This document shows positions 9,692 through 20,544 of a stretch of DNA of 64,000 bases, in pieces (positions within the stretch are counted from its first letter, which is position 1; every line of letters begins with the position of its first letter). The stretch spans positions 70,973,257 through 71,037,256 of the forward strand of contig NC_077238.1 of NCBI RefSeq assembly GCF_947179165.1, written 5' to 3'. The notes beneath the pieces were generated by a model. That model saw only the letters and a program-made list of their open reading frames with translations, made no database searches and had not been told where the DNA came from. A program made the translations under genes and the position numbers. Source of the DNA: Solanum dulcamara. Taxonomy: Eukaryota; Streptophyta; Magnoliopsida; Solanales; Solanaceae.

Positions 9692-11599
9692 TTCTTATGA
9701 TGTACTGCTCTCCTTTTCCATTGATATCTACGATTGATTCCAATGAGTTCTCAATCTATTTTGAGATTGTTGTAGCTAATATGATTTATTTCCAATTAGT
9801 CTTCAATTGCGATCCTTAGGACTTGATTTCCTCAATCAATCTTGAGATCTTCAAATCTTGATTCGATGATTAGCTCCTCTAGTTGAGTCTTAATTTGTAT
9901 GATGTCATTTATAGCCTTATTTAATTCATTTGTTGTTCTGCAAACACAGTCAATCATCATTATAATTTACACTAACAATCAAAATACTCTTTCAGCGGAT
10001 TCCAAAGAATTATGCACCCTGAAACACAAGAGTGAGCTGACGCTGCTCTTGTGTGACTTCTTCAATTCCAAGTCTCCTACACTAGTCAGGTAATTGTATC
10101 TCTCTGTGAAGACTTCTCTTGTTAACACGCTCCATTCAAGCACGGATTTTTAATCTTAGTTAAGTATGTTTAAATTGTTCCTAAAGCAGCTAAACTTGTA
10201 AAAAAAATATTATAAAATGGACACAAGTTAAATGACGGTCTCAAAAACAGATATTTTGTGCTCTTTGCCCTTAACTAAAAAGAAACATATTTTTGTCGGC
10301 CCTTACTCAAATTTACTCTCGGTAATTTAAACAGATAGGGTAAAAAAATTGCCCCAGAATTATTACAAAAGTTTTAAATATATTTTCATACATCTATTTT
10401 GCCTATCCACTCACCTTTCTAGGGCTTACTTTTGTACTTAAAACTAAGAGCCCTCTTGTTTATTAAATTTTTAATTATTACTTTAAATACTTTTAAAAGT
10501 TTTTTGTAGAATTTTTTTTGTCCTCTTTTTATTTATAAGGAGACAATTGAGGCTTAGGTATCTTATGCTCAGGTATTAAAAAATTAAGTATTATTTAATA
10601 CTATTGGGAAAAAAATTAAATTCAAATATACCCAACTTTTTTTTATACAATATACATATTATTTTATTTTTTTCACCACAAAATAATAATAAAAATGAAA
10701 ATATTATTTCATTTGTTCACCAAACTGTGTCATAAAATAAAAAAATTATTGTATTTGTTCACGAGAGAACAACAAAAATAGTATTAATTAGCTATGAAAA
10801 TAAACAACAGAAATTAAAACTAAGGTTACTGATTGGTTAATAAAATTAATATGTTATGAACAAAAAAAAATGGAACAAATTAAAGAAAAAATAAAATAAA
10901 AATGTTTTTTGTCGCTTTTGTGGGAACAAATAAAATATTTGTATGTTTCATGACAAAGTTGAGTATGTTGGATAGAGCCGGATATAATTAAAGAATTTTT
11001 TTAAAAATTTTATCCATAGGAATATGAAATGTAATAAATAACAATTGCAAAATTATACGTGAGCATAGGACAAATTTGAGCCTCGATTGTCAATATATAT
11101 ATATATATATAATATAACAAATTGTTAAGCGGTGTGTTCAAATATTGTTGTAAATCCTACTCAGCACTCCCTTTCTCATATAGTATTATCATATTTTTCG
11201 CACATTACTTGATAATTTAACCTATATTTTCCCCCGTTTATTATTCTTTTCTTTTTTCACTTACCCCGTTCATTTCTCTCTTAACTTGGATTCTTAACAA
11301 TTTCTTCTTTAACCACACCCCAGATATGGCATATGGCAAGAAACACATCCTTTTACATGTCTGACTTCAAAATCAAGCTTATTAAATTCCTAGGAATTTA
11401 CAGGTTAATCCATCATTGTGATTAAGAGATTAAGAGGTTAATCATATATTAAGGGTAATGCATAGAATGAACATTTATGTACAAATAGCTAAACAATATT
11501 TATAACATAATAGTAAATAAAACATATTTGGGGGGGGGGGGATAGGAAAAATATAACAACAAAAAGAACTTATATGATTAAACTGAGAGAGGTTTCCCT
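9692..11599. other. AT-rich intergenic DNA, no gene recognised
   Basis: Contents: a 9-bp perfect inverted repeat with 13-base loop at 10024-10054; a TA dinucleotide run near 11095-11112; a 12-base G run at 11530-11541. On the minus strand 9692-9950 has a short charged, helical-looking frame (KELNK/QIKTQLEEL type) with stops, which might belong to the leader-proximal part of the neighbouring pararetrovirus, but similarity is too weak to call. Confidence 0.5.
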
Positions 11600-11636
11600 T
11601 TCTGGAACCCCCGAAGGAATTTCACAAACTTTTAAA

Positions 11637-11643
11637 CTTTATT
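11637..11643 (-). terminator. Poly(A) signal of the pararetrovirus promoter region
   Basis: AATAAAG on the minus strand, about 160 bases downstream of the TATA box at 11800-11808. Caulimoviruses place their poly(A) signal shortly after the transcription start, so that the genome-length RNA has a terminal repeat. The spacing fits that layout. Confidence 0.5.
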
Positions 11644-11799
11644 AAAACACACTTAGTATTATACAGAGACTGATTGCAGTATGAGAGTTTGTTTGAGGAG
11701 AGTGGCTGTAGAAAGCATGAAGGAAAGGGGAATATGTTGTGTGTTTGGTTGGTTGCTCTCTAAGTTGTGTCTTTTTTCGAATGAAGAGGGGTGGGGGGT

Positions 11800-11808
11800 C
11801 TTATATAG
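11800..11808 (-). promoter_or_regulatory. TATA box of a 35S-like pararetrovirus promoter
   Basis: CTATATAAG on the minus strand, in the noncoding region after the transactivator gene. Further upstream on that strand are a TGACG word (11916-11920), a CACGTG G-box (11890-11895) and a GATAAGATAAGA block near 12085-12100, all common in strong pararetroviral promoters. Function is inferred from position and words only. Confidence 0.55.
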
Positions 11809-12197
11809 ACATCCAAAGGCATAAAGTAGAAATAAAATTGTGGCTTAAAACAAACGGCCGACACTTTAAGAATAAGATTCAAAATAATACACGTGGGGTG
11901 CGTTGTGGGCCTCATCGTCACATGCATTATTTGTTTCTTTTCTTTGATCGACACGGACTGACAGACGCATGCTTATCAATTTTTTCTTTTGAAGGATAGT
12001 AATAAAATAAGCACTCACATGACAAATGTATGCATACCCACATGGCACACTTTATTATTTACATAGTAGTTGGTGGCAATTCAGCCACGTCTCTTATCTT
12101 ATCTCCTTACAATGATTTTCTATCATTCATTCTTCTCCCATTATTGCTGATGGTCTTATCTCCTTGTCTTTCACATGGATCTTTATTTCTTTGTCTT

Positions 12198-13483
12198 TAT
12201 GTGTTCAAGTTATGTAACGCAATGGAGTCAAAAATCATACCCGAATTATCGTCTTCATTAGGATTTTGAGCATCTTGGTAATATGAATGTTCTCCATAGT
12301 TATCATCGTCTTCTGGACTTGGAGATCTAGTTCTGTTAGGGCTCAATAGAGTATTATCTGTATTAATTCTATTCATGTCTGGTATAAATCTATCTAAACT
12401 GGGACTTGGATAGTTTTTATTGATTATATGTTTATATTGTCCATTATTTTGGAAAAATTGTTCTAATGTCTGTTTAATTATGGATTTTGTTTCTTCAATT
12501 TTTTTTCTTTTTGGAGAGTATTTTCTTCTTTAAAGCTTCTCCCTGAGGAAAGGTCTTTGGTAATCGTCTTTGTGATGAAGAACCTTCATCTTCACTTTTG
12601 GGCAAAGTGACAGCCATGAACGAATTTGATGAGTCTTTATCGGCTACCATTTGAACCGAACTAACAATATCATCATCCGATACAGTGGATTTCTTTGCAT
12701 TTATTAGGAAATGCACACCCTTCTCATCCATTTTGTCTTGAGATAGAAAACTCGGCTCTGATGTCTGTGTACCAGTATTCACCTTTTGAGGGGTGACTTT
12801 GCCTTTGAGTATTTTCACCTGCTCCATTAGTTTGGTGTTTTCTTGGAGTAAGGCGTCTGTTTTAGCATTAAGTCTCTTGAAGGCTATGGCCATTGAAGAA
12901 CAATGGTCACAAAAATGATTGTCTGTATCTTTTTAAATATTGTATTGAGGGGTCTTAGCTAGATTTTGTCTGAGGGCCATAGAGATATAGTAATTTGGAC
13001 TAGTACTCCTCTTGCATAGTCTAGAGCCTTTGTAAAATCATTAAAACCTTTAAAATGTGGGTTTCTTACACAATTTATAGAGTCTACTACTTTAATCCAT
13101 GTCTGGAAAACACCATTAGTTTTTTCATGTATAACTACATAATATTTAAACTTGTTCTCTCTACTTTTGTTTGTAAAATATTGACATAATGCATTACATG
13201 CTGCTATAAAGTATTTATTGTCGTTCTTGTTATATGTCATCCACAAATTATCTACTAAATATTTTTGGGGTCTTTCTATATTATATTCTGGTAATACTTG
13301 AAAAGATAAATTGAATTGGAGATAAGAAATTAAATTATATTTACCAAAATACATATGCTCCATCATATCTACAGATGCTTGTGGTCTAAAATTTATATTA
13401 TCTAATAGTGTCTGAGCATATGAGTCTATTGCTGAGGCTACTCATTTGCCTTTGTTTACTAGCGTTGGGCCAGTAGGTCTCAT
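12198..13483 (-). pseudogene. Pararetrovirus transactivator/viroplasmin-like gene, broken
   Basis: Possible start ATG at 13483-13481, final TAA at 12200-12198, about 428 codons in all. The middle (12959-13366) has the viroplasmin-like pattern: YYVV, a Gly-x-F-x-TW turn and an FKGF block. The C-terminal part (12495-12893) is polar with a heptad-like helix (ENTKLMEQVKILK) and a lysine-rich end; the last ~95 codons are acidic with SPSPEDDD. In caulimovirids this protein forms inclusion bodies and permits reinitiation of translation. Breaks: TGA at 13444-13442, frameshift close to 12960-12985, TAA near 12934, another frameshift near 12495. Confidence 0.7.
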
Positions 13484-13925
13484 GCTGAAACAAATATTAG
13501 TTAGTTTTTATTTTTAGTCTACTTAATTGATCTACTAAATTATTATCCTTTCCTTTTATATATTCAAATGTTACATTATTATATATAGATATAGTATCCA
13601 TAAAATTAAGTCAACGCCTTTTGCTACTAGCTTTATCATTTATCTTTTGATGAAATTTAACTATGGCTTCACAATCATTTCTTACTAATACTTCATTGTT
13701 ATTTTAAATATATAATTTAAAACTATTTAATCCATATATCACTGCTAATACTTTTGCATCTATACTGCTCATATTTTCTTTTTCTTTATATTTTCCACTT
13801 TGGCATGCATAATTGTTTTCTTCATTTTTGTTACTATATTTATTTGGTCTAGCTTTTAAGACTGGTCCACATCCTAAAAAACTTCCATCTTTCTCTATAA
13901 TTAAGAGATAGGCGAATTGTACTTG
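13484..13925 (-). pseudogene. Pararetrovirus RNase H fragment
   Basis: The minus-strand frame just upstream of the transactivator start shows an RNase H pattern: a DGS turn near the start, SSIDAKVLAVIYGL helix, NDCEAIV block, and a VDQLSRL end motif. It contains a TAA near 13706 and a stop near 13611, and the preceding RT is missing because the sequence changes into tandem repeats at about 13921. It would degrade the RNA strand during reverse transcription. Confidence 0.7.
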
Positions 13926-14301
13926 TATATCTACTAAATAATTGTATATATGTAACTACTATGTATATGTATCAATGAATACAATTGTATTAACGAGTAT
14001 AATTTTTGTATTTGTATATCTGTCGGATAATTATACAGATGTAACTAGTATGTATATATATCAATGAATATAATTGCATTAACTAGTAAAATTTGCGTAT
14101 TTGTATATTTGTTTGATAAGTGTATATGTATCAAAAGATATAATTGTATTTATAAATAAAATTTGTGTATTGTATATCTACTGAATATATATTCAATTTA
14201 TGTATCAATGAATATAATTTGTATCTAAAAACAAGTTAAATCAATGAATAAATTATATCAGCAAATACAATTGAATCAATATTGTATCAAGTTCAAGTGT
14301 A
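13921..14301 (+). repeat. Tandem repeat, ~89-bp unit
   Basis: Units start with A(C/T)TTGTATAT at 13921, 14010, 14099 and 14169 and contain GTATCAATGAATA and AATTGTATTAAC blocks. The first two periods are 89 bp, the third about 70 bp. Related TGTATTTGTATTTA-rich sequence continues beyond the nested insertions at 23417-23760, so it was once one array. Confidence 0.7.
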
Positions 14302-14354
14302 TTAACGAAATACAATTTAAATCCTAGTGCACTAAAACTTCCGCTATGCACCAG
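14302..14354 (-). mobile_element. SINE, left half (minus strand), with target duplication
   Basis: 14319-14354 holds the 3' part of a tRNA-derived Solanaceae SINE on the minus strand (GTGCACT and CCGCTATG blocks). It continues at 23346-23399 after element B. The flanking 17-bp duplication is TTAACGAAATACAATTT at 14302-14318 and the same with one change at 23400-23416. The SINE is 5'-truncated, about 90 bp long. Confidence 0.8.
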
Positions 14355-16585
14355 TGTAAGACCCCGAAAATGTGAAAGGTCCTAAATCAAGGAACTAAGG
14401 ATGAATTCTTAGAAAGTTGCAGAATCTGGCATCAGGACAGACCAGGATGCCATCACGGGTTGTGGCAAGCATCATAGACCGTGGTAGAGATTCAGAGACT
14501 CGACACTTGTAGAGAAGGAACCACGAAGAAGGACCACGGACCGTGGTGAGCACCATGGGCCGTGAAGCCCTCCATGGTGATCCCTCCTCAAGACCCTCAG
14601 GAATATTCTCAAGGCAGGGTCCACGGATTGTGAAACCCTCCACGAACCGCATTGTGTCCTCGTGGTGGACACCCTGCAAGTCCACCTGCAGGACTTGCAC
14701 CACAACCACCTTTCATGGCCCGTATTGCCCTTTGGGGACCATGAAAAAGTATTGTGGTGAAACTTCACAGACTACCCTACAAGCTCTTTTCCAAGATATT
14801 TCTAAGTCCCTTACCACAGGACCCCACCAGGGACTGTGAAGGGCCCTCATGAAACCCTTTGCGGCCAGATTTTTCAAAAGGGGCATTTTAGTCTTTTTTT
14901 GCATTTTAATTCTAAATGGTATTGTTTTGGAGGTTGAATCCTTCTATCTAAAGACCCTAAAACCTCTAAAAACCCCATTCTCCTTACTTAGACTCAATAC
15001 ACTCAAATTTCCTCCTCTCAAATTCTACTAAGGACTCCAAAACAAAGATATGGTTTCTATTCAAGGCATTTCAAGTCTCCCTTCCTACTCAAGTTTTCAT
15101 AGGGATTTTTGTGTCCCCAAGGTATGTGATTTTCCATCCATGGGTCCTTCCACCCATGGATCCCAAGAGTTCTTCTCAACTAGATAAATCACTCAAATGG
15201 CGAATTTTCAAGGGCTTTTACATAATGACTCTAAATGTATAGATTATGATGTATTTTAAGTTTATTTACATATATTGATTCTTAATTTCATCAAATGAAT
15301 GATTTGCTAAAGTGTCTAAATAAAGGCCTGAAAAGGGTTTTATGACATACATGGTGGTTTGTTTTAAAATTTGTATTTTGATGCATTTGATTCACTCTCA
15401 TACATGCAAGTATTGTTTAAGTGCATTTGGAGGTTTTTACGAAATGAACCCACCGTATTTTCTTATGTTAAAGTAAAGTTGAAAAGAAAGATTGAATCCA
15501 AATGGATGATATAAAGCAAATGTTTATGTAATGGGGAGTCTTATGAAATGATCGATTGATGAAAAGAGCTTCTTAGCCAAAGTAAGGCTTCAATTTGAAA
15601 GGACAATTCTCACATTGAATTGAATAAAAGGTTTTAATGAGCTATTCCACCGAATGATGATTTCATGTCAAAGTTATATAATGCTTATGCTATTATGATG
15701 TTTAAACGATATTCTGTGGGATTGACCTAGCACCAAATATAGCATGTAGATGGGGGCTCGACCTAAGAGGTCTTTAAGTAAAGTCTCATGTTGCATTAAC
15801 CATGCGCCAACCTAGGGGCCTTTGTCGGCTATTATAGGCTAGTGGATCCACGATTAGCCATTAAAGTTAGAGTTAAAGAAATGTTTAAAGTTGATGGAGT
15901 TCTACTTGGTAAGTAGTCTCCTCTTGCCAGTGTATAAGTTTATGTTGAATTCAATGTAATAGCTCGCATGGTCTTAAATATCGGTTACGATTACTTTCCC
16001 ATAAAATGAATATTTTAAGGCTTCATATGACATTTCTCATGCATGTATTCACTTATGCATATTGCTTATACATATATGACTTAATTTTCTTCATTTTAGC
16101 ATGCTCGCATACTTAGTACATTCAAAGTACTAACACATACTTTTTTCTACATGATATCACCATGTAGGAACCAGCGTTGCTCCATACTCTCTTCCTCATG
16201 GATAGATTGATCGTTGAAGGCTACTACTAGTGGTGAGTTCCCATGATCCAGGAATGATACTCCTACCTCTCTAGCTTATATTGTGTTTAGAATCTTGAAT
16301 TACTCTTGGTATCTTTTGACTTAATCTTGAGGGTGAGCTTGAGACATGTCTTAGCCCCAGCCAAGTCTTAATGTAGAAGGTATTGTTGGACATAGTAAAT
16401 GGTGTTATGTTGAATTCGAATCTTATTCAATGCAAAATCTCTTAGTCCCGATTACCTCTTATATTTCTGCTTGTTGTTTATCATTGTCGATGAGATACTT
16501 AATGAATGCTAAGAGGCTTGGGTGAGGTATCCCCGGGTGCTTCATTCGCCTTGTCATGACTAGGCCCTAGGCTTGGGTCATGATA
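14355..16585 (+). repeat. 5' LTR of element B
   Basis: Begins TGTAAGACCCC and ends TGATA (TGACA in the 3' copy). Positions 14450-14860 are dense in words built on the palindrome CCACGG(A/T)CCGTGG. A perfect 7-bp stem TTAGTAC/GTACTAA with 7-base loop lies at 16113-16133. Frames seen at 14395-15031 on both strands are by-products of the repeated words, not genes. Confidence 0.9.
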
Positions 16586-16589
16586 AACT

Positions 16590-16601
16590 TAGTATCAGAG
16601 C
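16590..16601 (+). promoter_or_regulatory. Degenerate tRNA-Met primer site of element B
   Basis: TAGTATCAGAGC, one G-to-A change from the consensus TGGTATCAGAGC, four bases after the LTR. Confidence 0.8.
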
Positions 16602-16806
16602 TTGAGGTTTTAAAATAGTCTTTGGAGTCCAATATACCATGTCAAATAGGGTCTTTTTCATGGTAGTGAAGTGCGACACAACTATGAATTGGAGACTATG
16701 GGACATTTAGGAAAGTTTTCACCTATTTCAAATTCATATCGTGCCTTAGAGTTTTCTAAGTCGTCCTCTAACGAATGACCCATTTTGTGTTCTCTAGATA
16801 ATTCCT

Positions 16807-17990
16807 ATAGCAAGGGTCGACGATGAGGACCAAGCTTCTCCGATTCTTGATGCCCCACATCATGAGGAAGGGGTAACCCATGCTAAGTTTTGCAATGTCA
16901 TTACATTATTGGCTTGAGTCGTAGCCAACCAAGGGAATCAAGGTGTTCCTCCTCCTCAAATACAAAATTCGGATTCGAGGATTTGGGATTTCCAAAGGAT
17001 GAATCCGCTCAAGTTCGATGGTTTCAAAATAGATGAGGTCTCTATGGAGTTCATTGAGGAGGTGTACTAGATTGTGTCTATCATGGTTGTGCCTCCAAAT
17101 GAGAAGGCCGAGATAGTGGCCTATCAATTCAAAGGAGTATCATGAGTTTGGTATGAACAATGGATTATTGTGAGGGATAAAAATGGGGCTAATAGGATGG
17201 GAAGAGTTCAGAGGTACCTTCTTAGACTGTTTCTTCCCATTGGATCTAAGAGAGGCCAAAATCCAAGAATTTATCAACCTGCGTCAAGGGAGTATAAATG
17301 TGAGGGAGTATGCCCTCAAATTCACAAAATTGTCCAAGTATACTGATTCAAGAGTCTTGGACAAAAGGAGTATAAATGTGAGGGAGTATGCCCTCAAATT
17401 CACAAAATTGTCCAAGTATGCTCCATTTATGGTCTCTGACCCTGGGCAAGGATGAGCAAGTTTATTTCGGTATCTTAAACTTGGTGTCCAAGGAGTGCAA
17501 AACGGTCATGTTGGTCAAGGAGATGGACATCTCCTGGTTAATGGCTTATGTCGAACAAATCAAAGAAGAAAATTTAAGGGAGAGGTCCAGAGGGTTCAAG
17601 AAAGCTAGAGTGGATAGTGGAGGGTCCAACCCTCAAAGGTTCAGTTATGGTAACAATGGAAAAGACCAAGATGGGCAGCAGTTTATGGGATAAGGTTCCA
17701 CCAATACTCCTCCTCTCAATTTCAACAAGGACAAGGGTCCCAATCCAATAGTCCCAAGAGATAACATTGGTCCCCAAGATTTCCCCCCACATAAGAAGTG
17801 TAGGAGGACCCACAAAGGGGAGTGTTTAGCGGGCTCAAATACGACAAAATAGGTCATCATTCTAGGGATTGAGGAAGTAGTAGGACTCAAGGCCAAGTTT
17901 CTCATAGACAACAAGCTCAAGGAGGTGGTCAATTCACCAACCATTTCTATGCCTTGCATAGTAGGCAAAAGTTTGAGAAAGCACCAAACG
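16807..17990 (+). pseudogene. gag of element B
   Basis: Capsid region recognisable from the MNPLKFDGFK block (near 17001), WEEFRGTFLDCFFP (17197 onward), LREAKIQEFINL and VREYALKFTKLSKYAPF. Stops near 16916, 17068, 17143 and frameshifts break it. The N-terminal start is lost. A remnant zinc knuckle with CRRTHKGEC lies near 17800-17830 and loses its later residues. The capsid contains a 53-bp direct duplication (17289-17341 and 17367-17419). Confidence 0.8.
17289..17419 (+). repeat. 53-bp direct duplication inside gag
   Basis: The block encoding SINVREYALKFTKLSKY occurs at 17289-17341 and again at 17367-17419, 78 bp apart, with a 25-bp spacer that matches neither flank. The frame is kept because 78 is a multiple of three. 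The copies are identical, so the duplication is recent relative to the decay of the gene. Confidence 0.9.
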
Positions 17991-18340
17991 TTGTTACCGG
18001 TATGTTAAAGATCTTTACTTTTGATGTATATGCATTGTTGGACCCGAGTGCAAACTTGTTGGTTGTCACTCCATTCCTAGATAATAGTTTGATATATTGC
18101 CCAAAATGTTAGTAGAGCATTATTTGGTGTCTACCCTCGTGGGTGAGTTGGTTGTGGATAGGAAGGTCTATTAGGGTTGTCCCATGTCCATTTTGCATAA
18201 ATTTATCCCTTGTGATCTCATAAAGCTTGACATGGTAGATTTCGATGTTATACTTGGGATGGATTAGTTACATGAGTCGTATACTTCCATAGATTATAGG
18301 ACTTGTCAAGTCAAGTTCTAATTTCCAAATGTAAGGGAGT
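17991..18340 (+). pseudogene. Protease of element B, truncated
   Basis: An aspartic protease core LLDPSAN at about 18034-18054 (family form D-P/S-G-A-N; here Gly to Ser), then a LIKLDMVDFDVILGMD block ending in TAG near 18266. At about 18335 the sequence jumps straight into the RT motif VRECDIPK, so the protease-RT spacer and the RT fingers are deleted. Confidence 0.75.
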
Positions 18341-19370
18341 GTGACATTCCCAAAATGGATTTTTGGACAAGAAATGGTCACTTTGAGTTCCTAATGATGA
18401 GTTTTGGGTTGACTAATACACCGGCGATGTTTAAGACCTAACAAATAGAGTGTTCAAACCCTATCTTGATGATTTTTTATGGTCTTAATTGAGGATATTT
18501 TAATCTAATATCAGGGTGAGGAAGAGCATAAAAATCACTTGAGGGTTATGCTTCAAACGTTAAGGGATAGACAATTGTTTGCAAAATTTAGTAAGTGCGA
18601 ATTTTGGTTGAAGGAGGTGGAATTTCTTGGTCACATAGTGTCCGAAGATGGGATCAAGGTTGATCCTAAAAAAATAGAGACGGTCAACAGTTGACCTAGA
18701 CCTTTGTCTCCTTTGAATATTAAGAGCTTCTTCTGTCTAGCCAGGTACTATAGAAGGTTCATTAAAGGGTTTTCTTCCATCTCATCTCCTATGATGAAAT
18801 TGACCTAAAAGAAGGCAAAATTCATATGGATGGATGAGTGTGAGGAGAGTTTCCAAACCTTGAAAGATTGAATTACCTCCGCTCCTATTTTGACTCTACC
18901 GAAAGGATTAGAAGGGTTTGTGGTTTATTGTGATGTATCAAAGATTGGTTTAGGTTGTGTCTTGATGCAAAATGGTAAGGTCATAGCCTATGCTTCTAGG
19001 CAATTGAATGTGTATGAGCGTAACTATCCTACCCATGATCTTGAGTTGGTGACCATTGTATTTGCTTTAAAGATTTGGTGGAACTACCTCTATGGAGTAC
19101 ATGTGGATGTGTATACCAATCACAAAAGTTTTCAATATGTGTTCACCCAAAAGGACCTCAATCTAAGGCAAATGAGGTGGCTAAAACTCCTCAAGGACTA
19201 TGACATGAGTATGCCCTACCATCAGGGTAAATCCAATGTGGTTGCCGATGCACTTAGTAGAGTGTCTATGGGAAGTGTGGCCCATATTGATGAAGGAAAG
19301 AGGGAGTTGGTAAAAGAGTTTCATCGGTTGGCTAGATTAAGGGTAAAGTTTGTGTGGGATCGATGACGGG
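18335..19370 (+). pseudogene. Reverse transcriptase (partial) and RNase H of element B
   Basis: RT runs from VRECDIPK through FGLTN to the active site, which reads LIED instead of FIDD (Glu for the first Asp, 18488-18496). Several frameshifts follow. RNase H is well preserved at 18890-19366 ([34 protein letters not shown], the NHKSFQYVF block, [14 protein letters not shown]). Confidence 0.85.
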
Positions 19371-20544
19371 GTTATGGTTGTTCAAAATGGGTCCGAATCC
19401 TCCTTGGTAGGGAATGTCAAGTCAAAACAAGACCTTGACCCAACTTTTGTTGAGTTAAAGGGGTTGGTGAAGGAAAAAAAGGTAGAGGTCTTTTCCCAAA
19501 GGGGAGATGGGGTGCTATACTACCAAGGTCGGTTGTGTGTTCAGGAATTTGGTCTTGATGGAGGCTTATAATTCTTCATACTCTATTCATCCCTGTTTGA
19601 TGAAAATGTACCGAGAATTAAAAGAGTTCTATTGGTGGGGTGGCATGAAGATGAACATAGCAAAGTTTGTGTCCGAATGTCCGAATTTCCAACAAGTGAA
19701 AGTTGAACATCAAAGGCCGGGTGGCCTAGACCAAGACATTGAAATCCCTACTTGGAAGTGGAAAGATATGAATATGGATTTTGTAGTGGGTTTTCCTCAC
19801 ACTAGGAAGCGTAATGATTCAATTTGGGTAATTATTGATTAGAATGACTAAGTCGGCTTACTTCCTACTGGTTAAAACTTCTTATAGTGTCAAATACTAT
19901 GCCAAGTTGTATATTTGGGAGTTGGTGAGGTTGCATGGTGTTTCGTTGTTCATTATTTTGGATCATGGTACCTAATTCACCTCTCTTTTTTGGAGGTCAT
20001 TTCAAAAGGGCCTCGGAACTAAGGTAAAGTTAAGCAGCGCATTCCATCCTTAAACAGATGGGCAAGCTAAAAGAAAAATTCAAACATTAAAGGATATGTT
20101 ATGGGATTATGTGTTGGAGTTCAATGGAAATTGGGATGATCATCTACCACTCATCGAATTCGCCTATAATAATTGCTACCACTCAAGTATCGAGATGGCG
20201 TCGTTTGAGGCTTTGTATGGGAGACGATGTAAGTCTCTAGTTAGGTGGTTTGAAGTAGGAAAAATGACCTTGTTATGTCCCAATTTGGTAGTTGATATTT
20301 TAAAGAAGGTGAAGATCATTAGAGAAAGGTTGAAGATGAGTCAAAGTTGTCAAAATTCCTATTCTGATACTAGAAGAAGGGATCTTGAGTTTAATGTGGA
20401 TGATTGGGTGTATTTAAAGGTTTCACCCATGAAGGGTGTGGTTCAGTTTGGTAAGAAAGGAAGATTGAGCCCTAGGTATGTAGGGCCTTATAAAATCTTA
20501 AAGCGGGTTGGCAAAGTTACTTACGAGTTGGAATTACCTTCGTA
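19371..20544 (+). pseudogene. Integrase of element B
   Basis: Zinc domain at about 19580-19700, core from MDFVVGFP (near 19774) and tail to 20545. The CxxC zinc pair reads CPNF (19678-19689), losing one Cys; element F has the same change. Catalytic Glu is Lys at 20069-20071. There are frameshifts near 19840 and 19560. The end 20096-20545 is open and includes IEFAYNN and VGPYKILKRVGKVTYEL. Confidence 0.85.

Larger units (their letters stand above)
11600..13925 (-). mobile_element. Endogenous pararetrovirus (Caulimoviridae) fragment
   Basis: Reading on the minus strand: end of an RNase H domain, a separate gene with a viroplasmin-like domain, then a noncoding region with TATA box and a nearby poly(A) signal. 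This order (RT/RNase H, transactivator, intergenic promoter) matches plant pararetroviruses with a separate transactivator gene. Solanaceae carry old copies related to the Solendovirus/tobacco vein clearing group; placing this piece there is inference. Capsid, movement, protease and most of RT are absent. Stops and frameshifts in both genes make it non-functional. Confidence 0.7.

Noticed and set aside
11530..11541. 12-base G run as a biological signal
   Set aside because: Homopolymer of unknown length accuracy; no associated element.
11739..11999. Plus-strand frame of 86 codons and opposite frames in the viral noncoding region
   Set aside because: They overlap the TATA box, G-box and leader of the minus-strand pararetrovirus promoter and match no protein pattern.
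13921..14301. CRISPR-like or centromeric satellite array
   Set aside because: Only four imperfect units, AT-rich, no spacer pattern; too short for a centromere satellite and CRISPR is not expected in plants.
14395..15031. Several overlapping frames of 60-104 codons on both strands
   Set aside because: They lie in the LTR of element B, arise from repeated CCACGG/CCGTGG words and have no counterpart in the 3' LTR.
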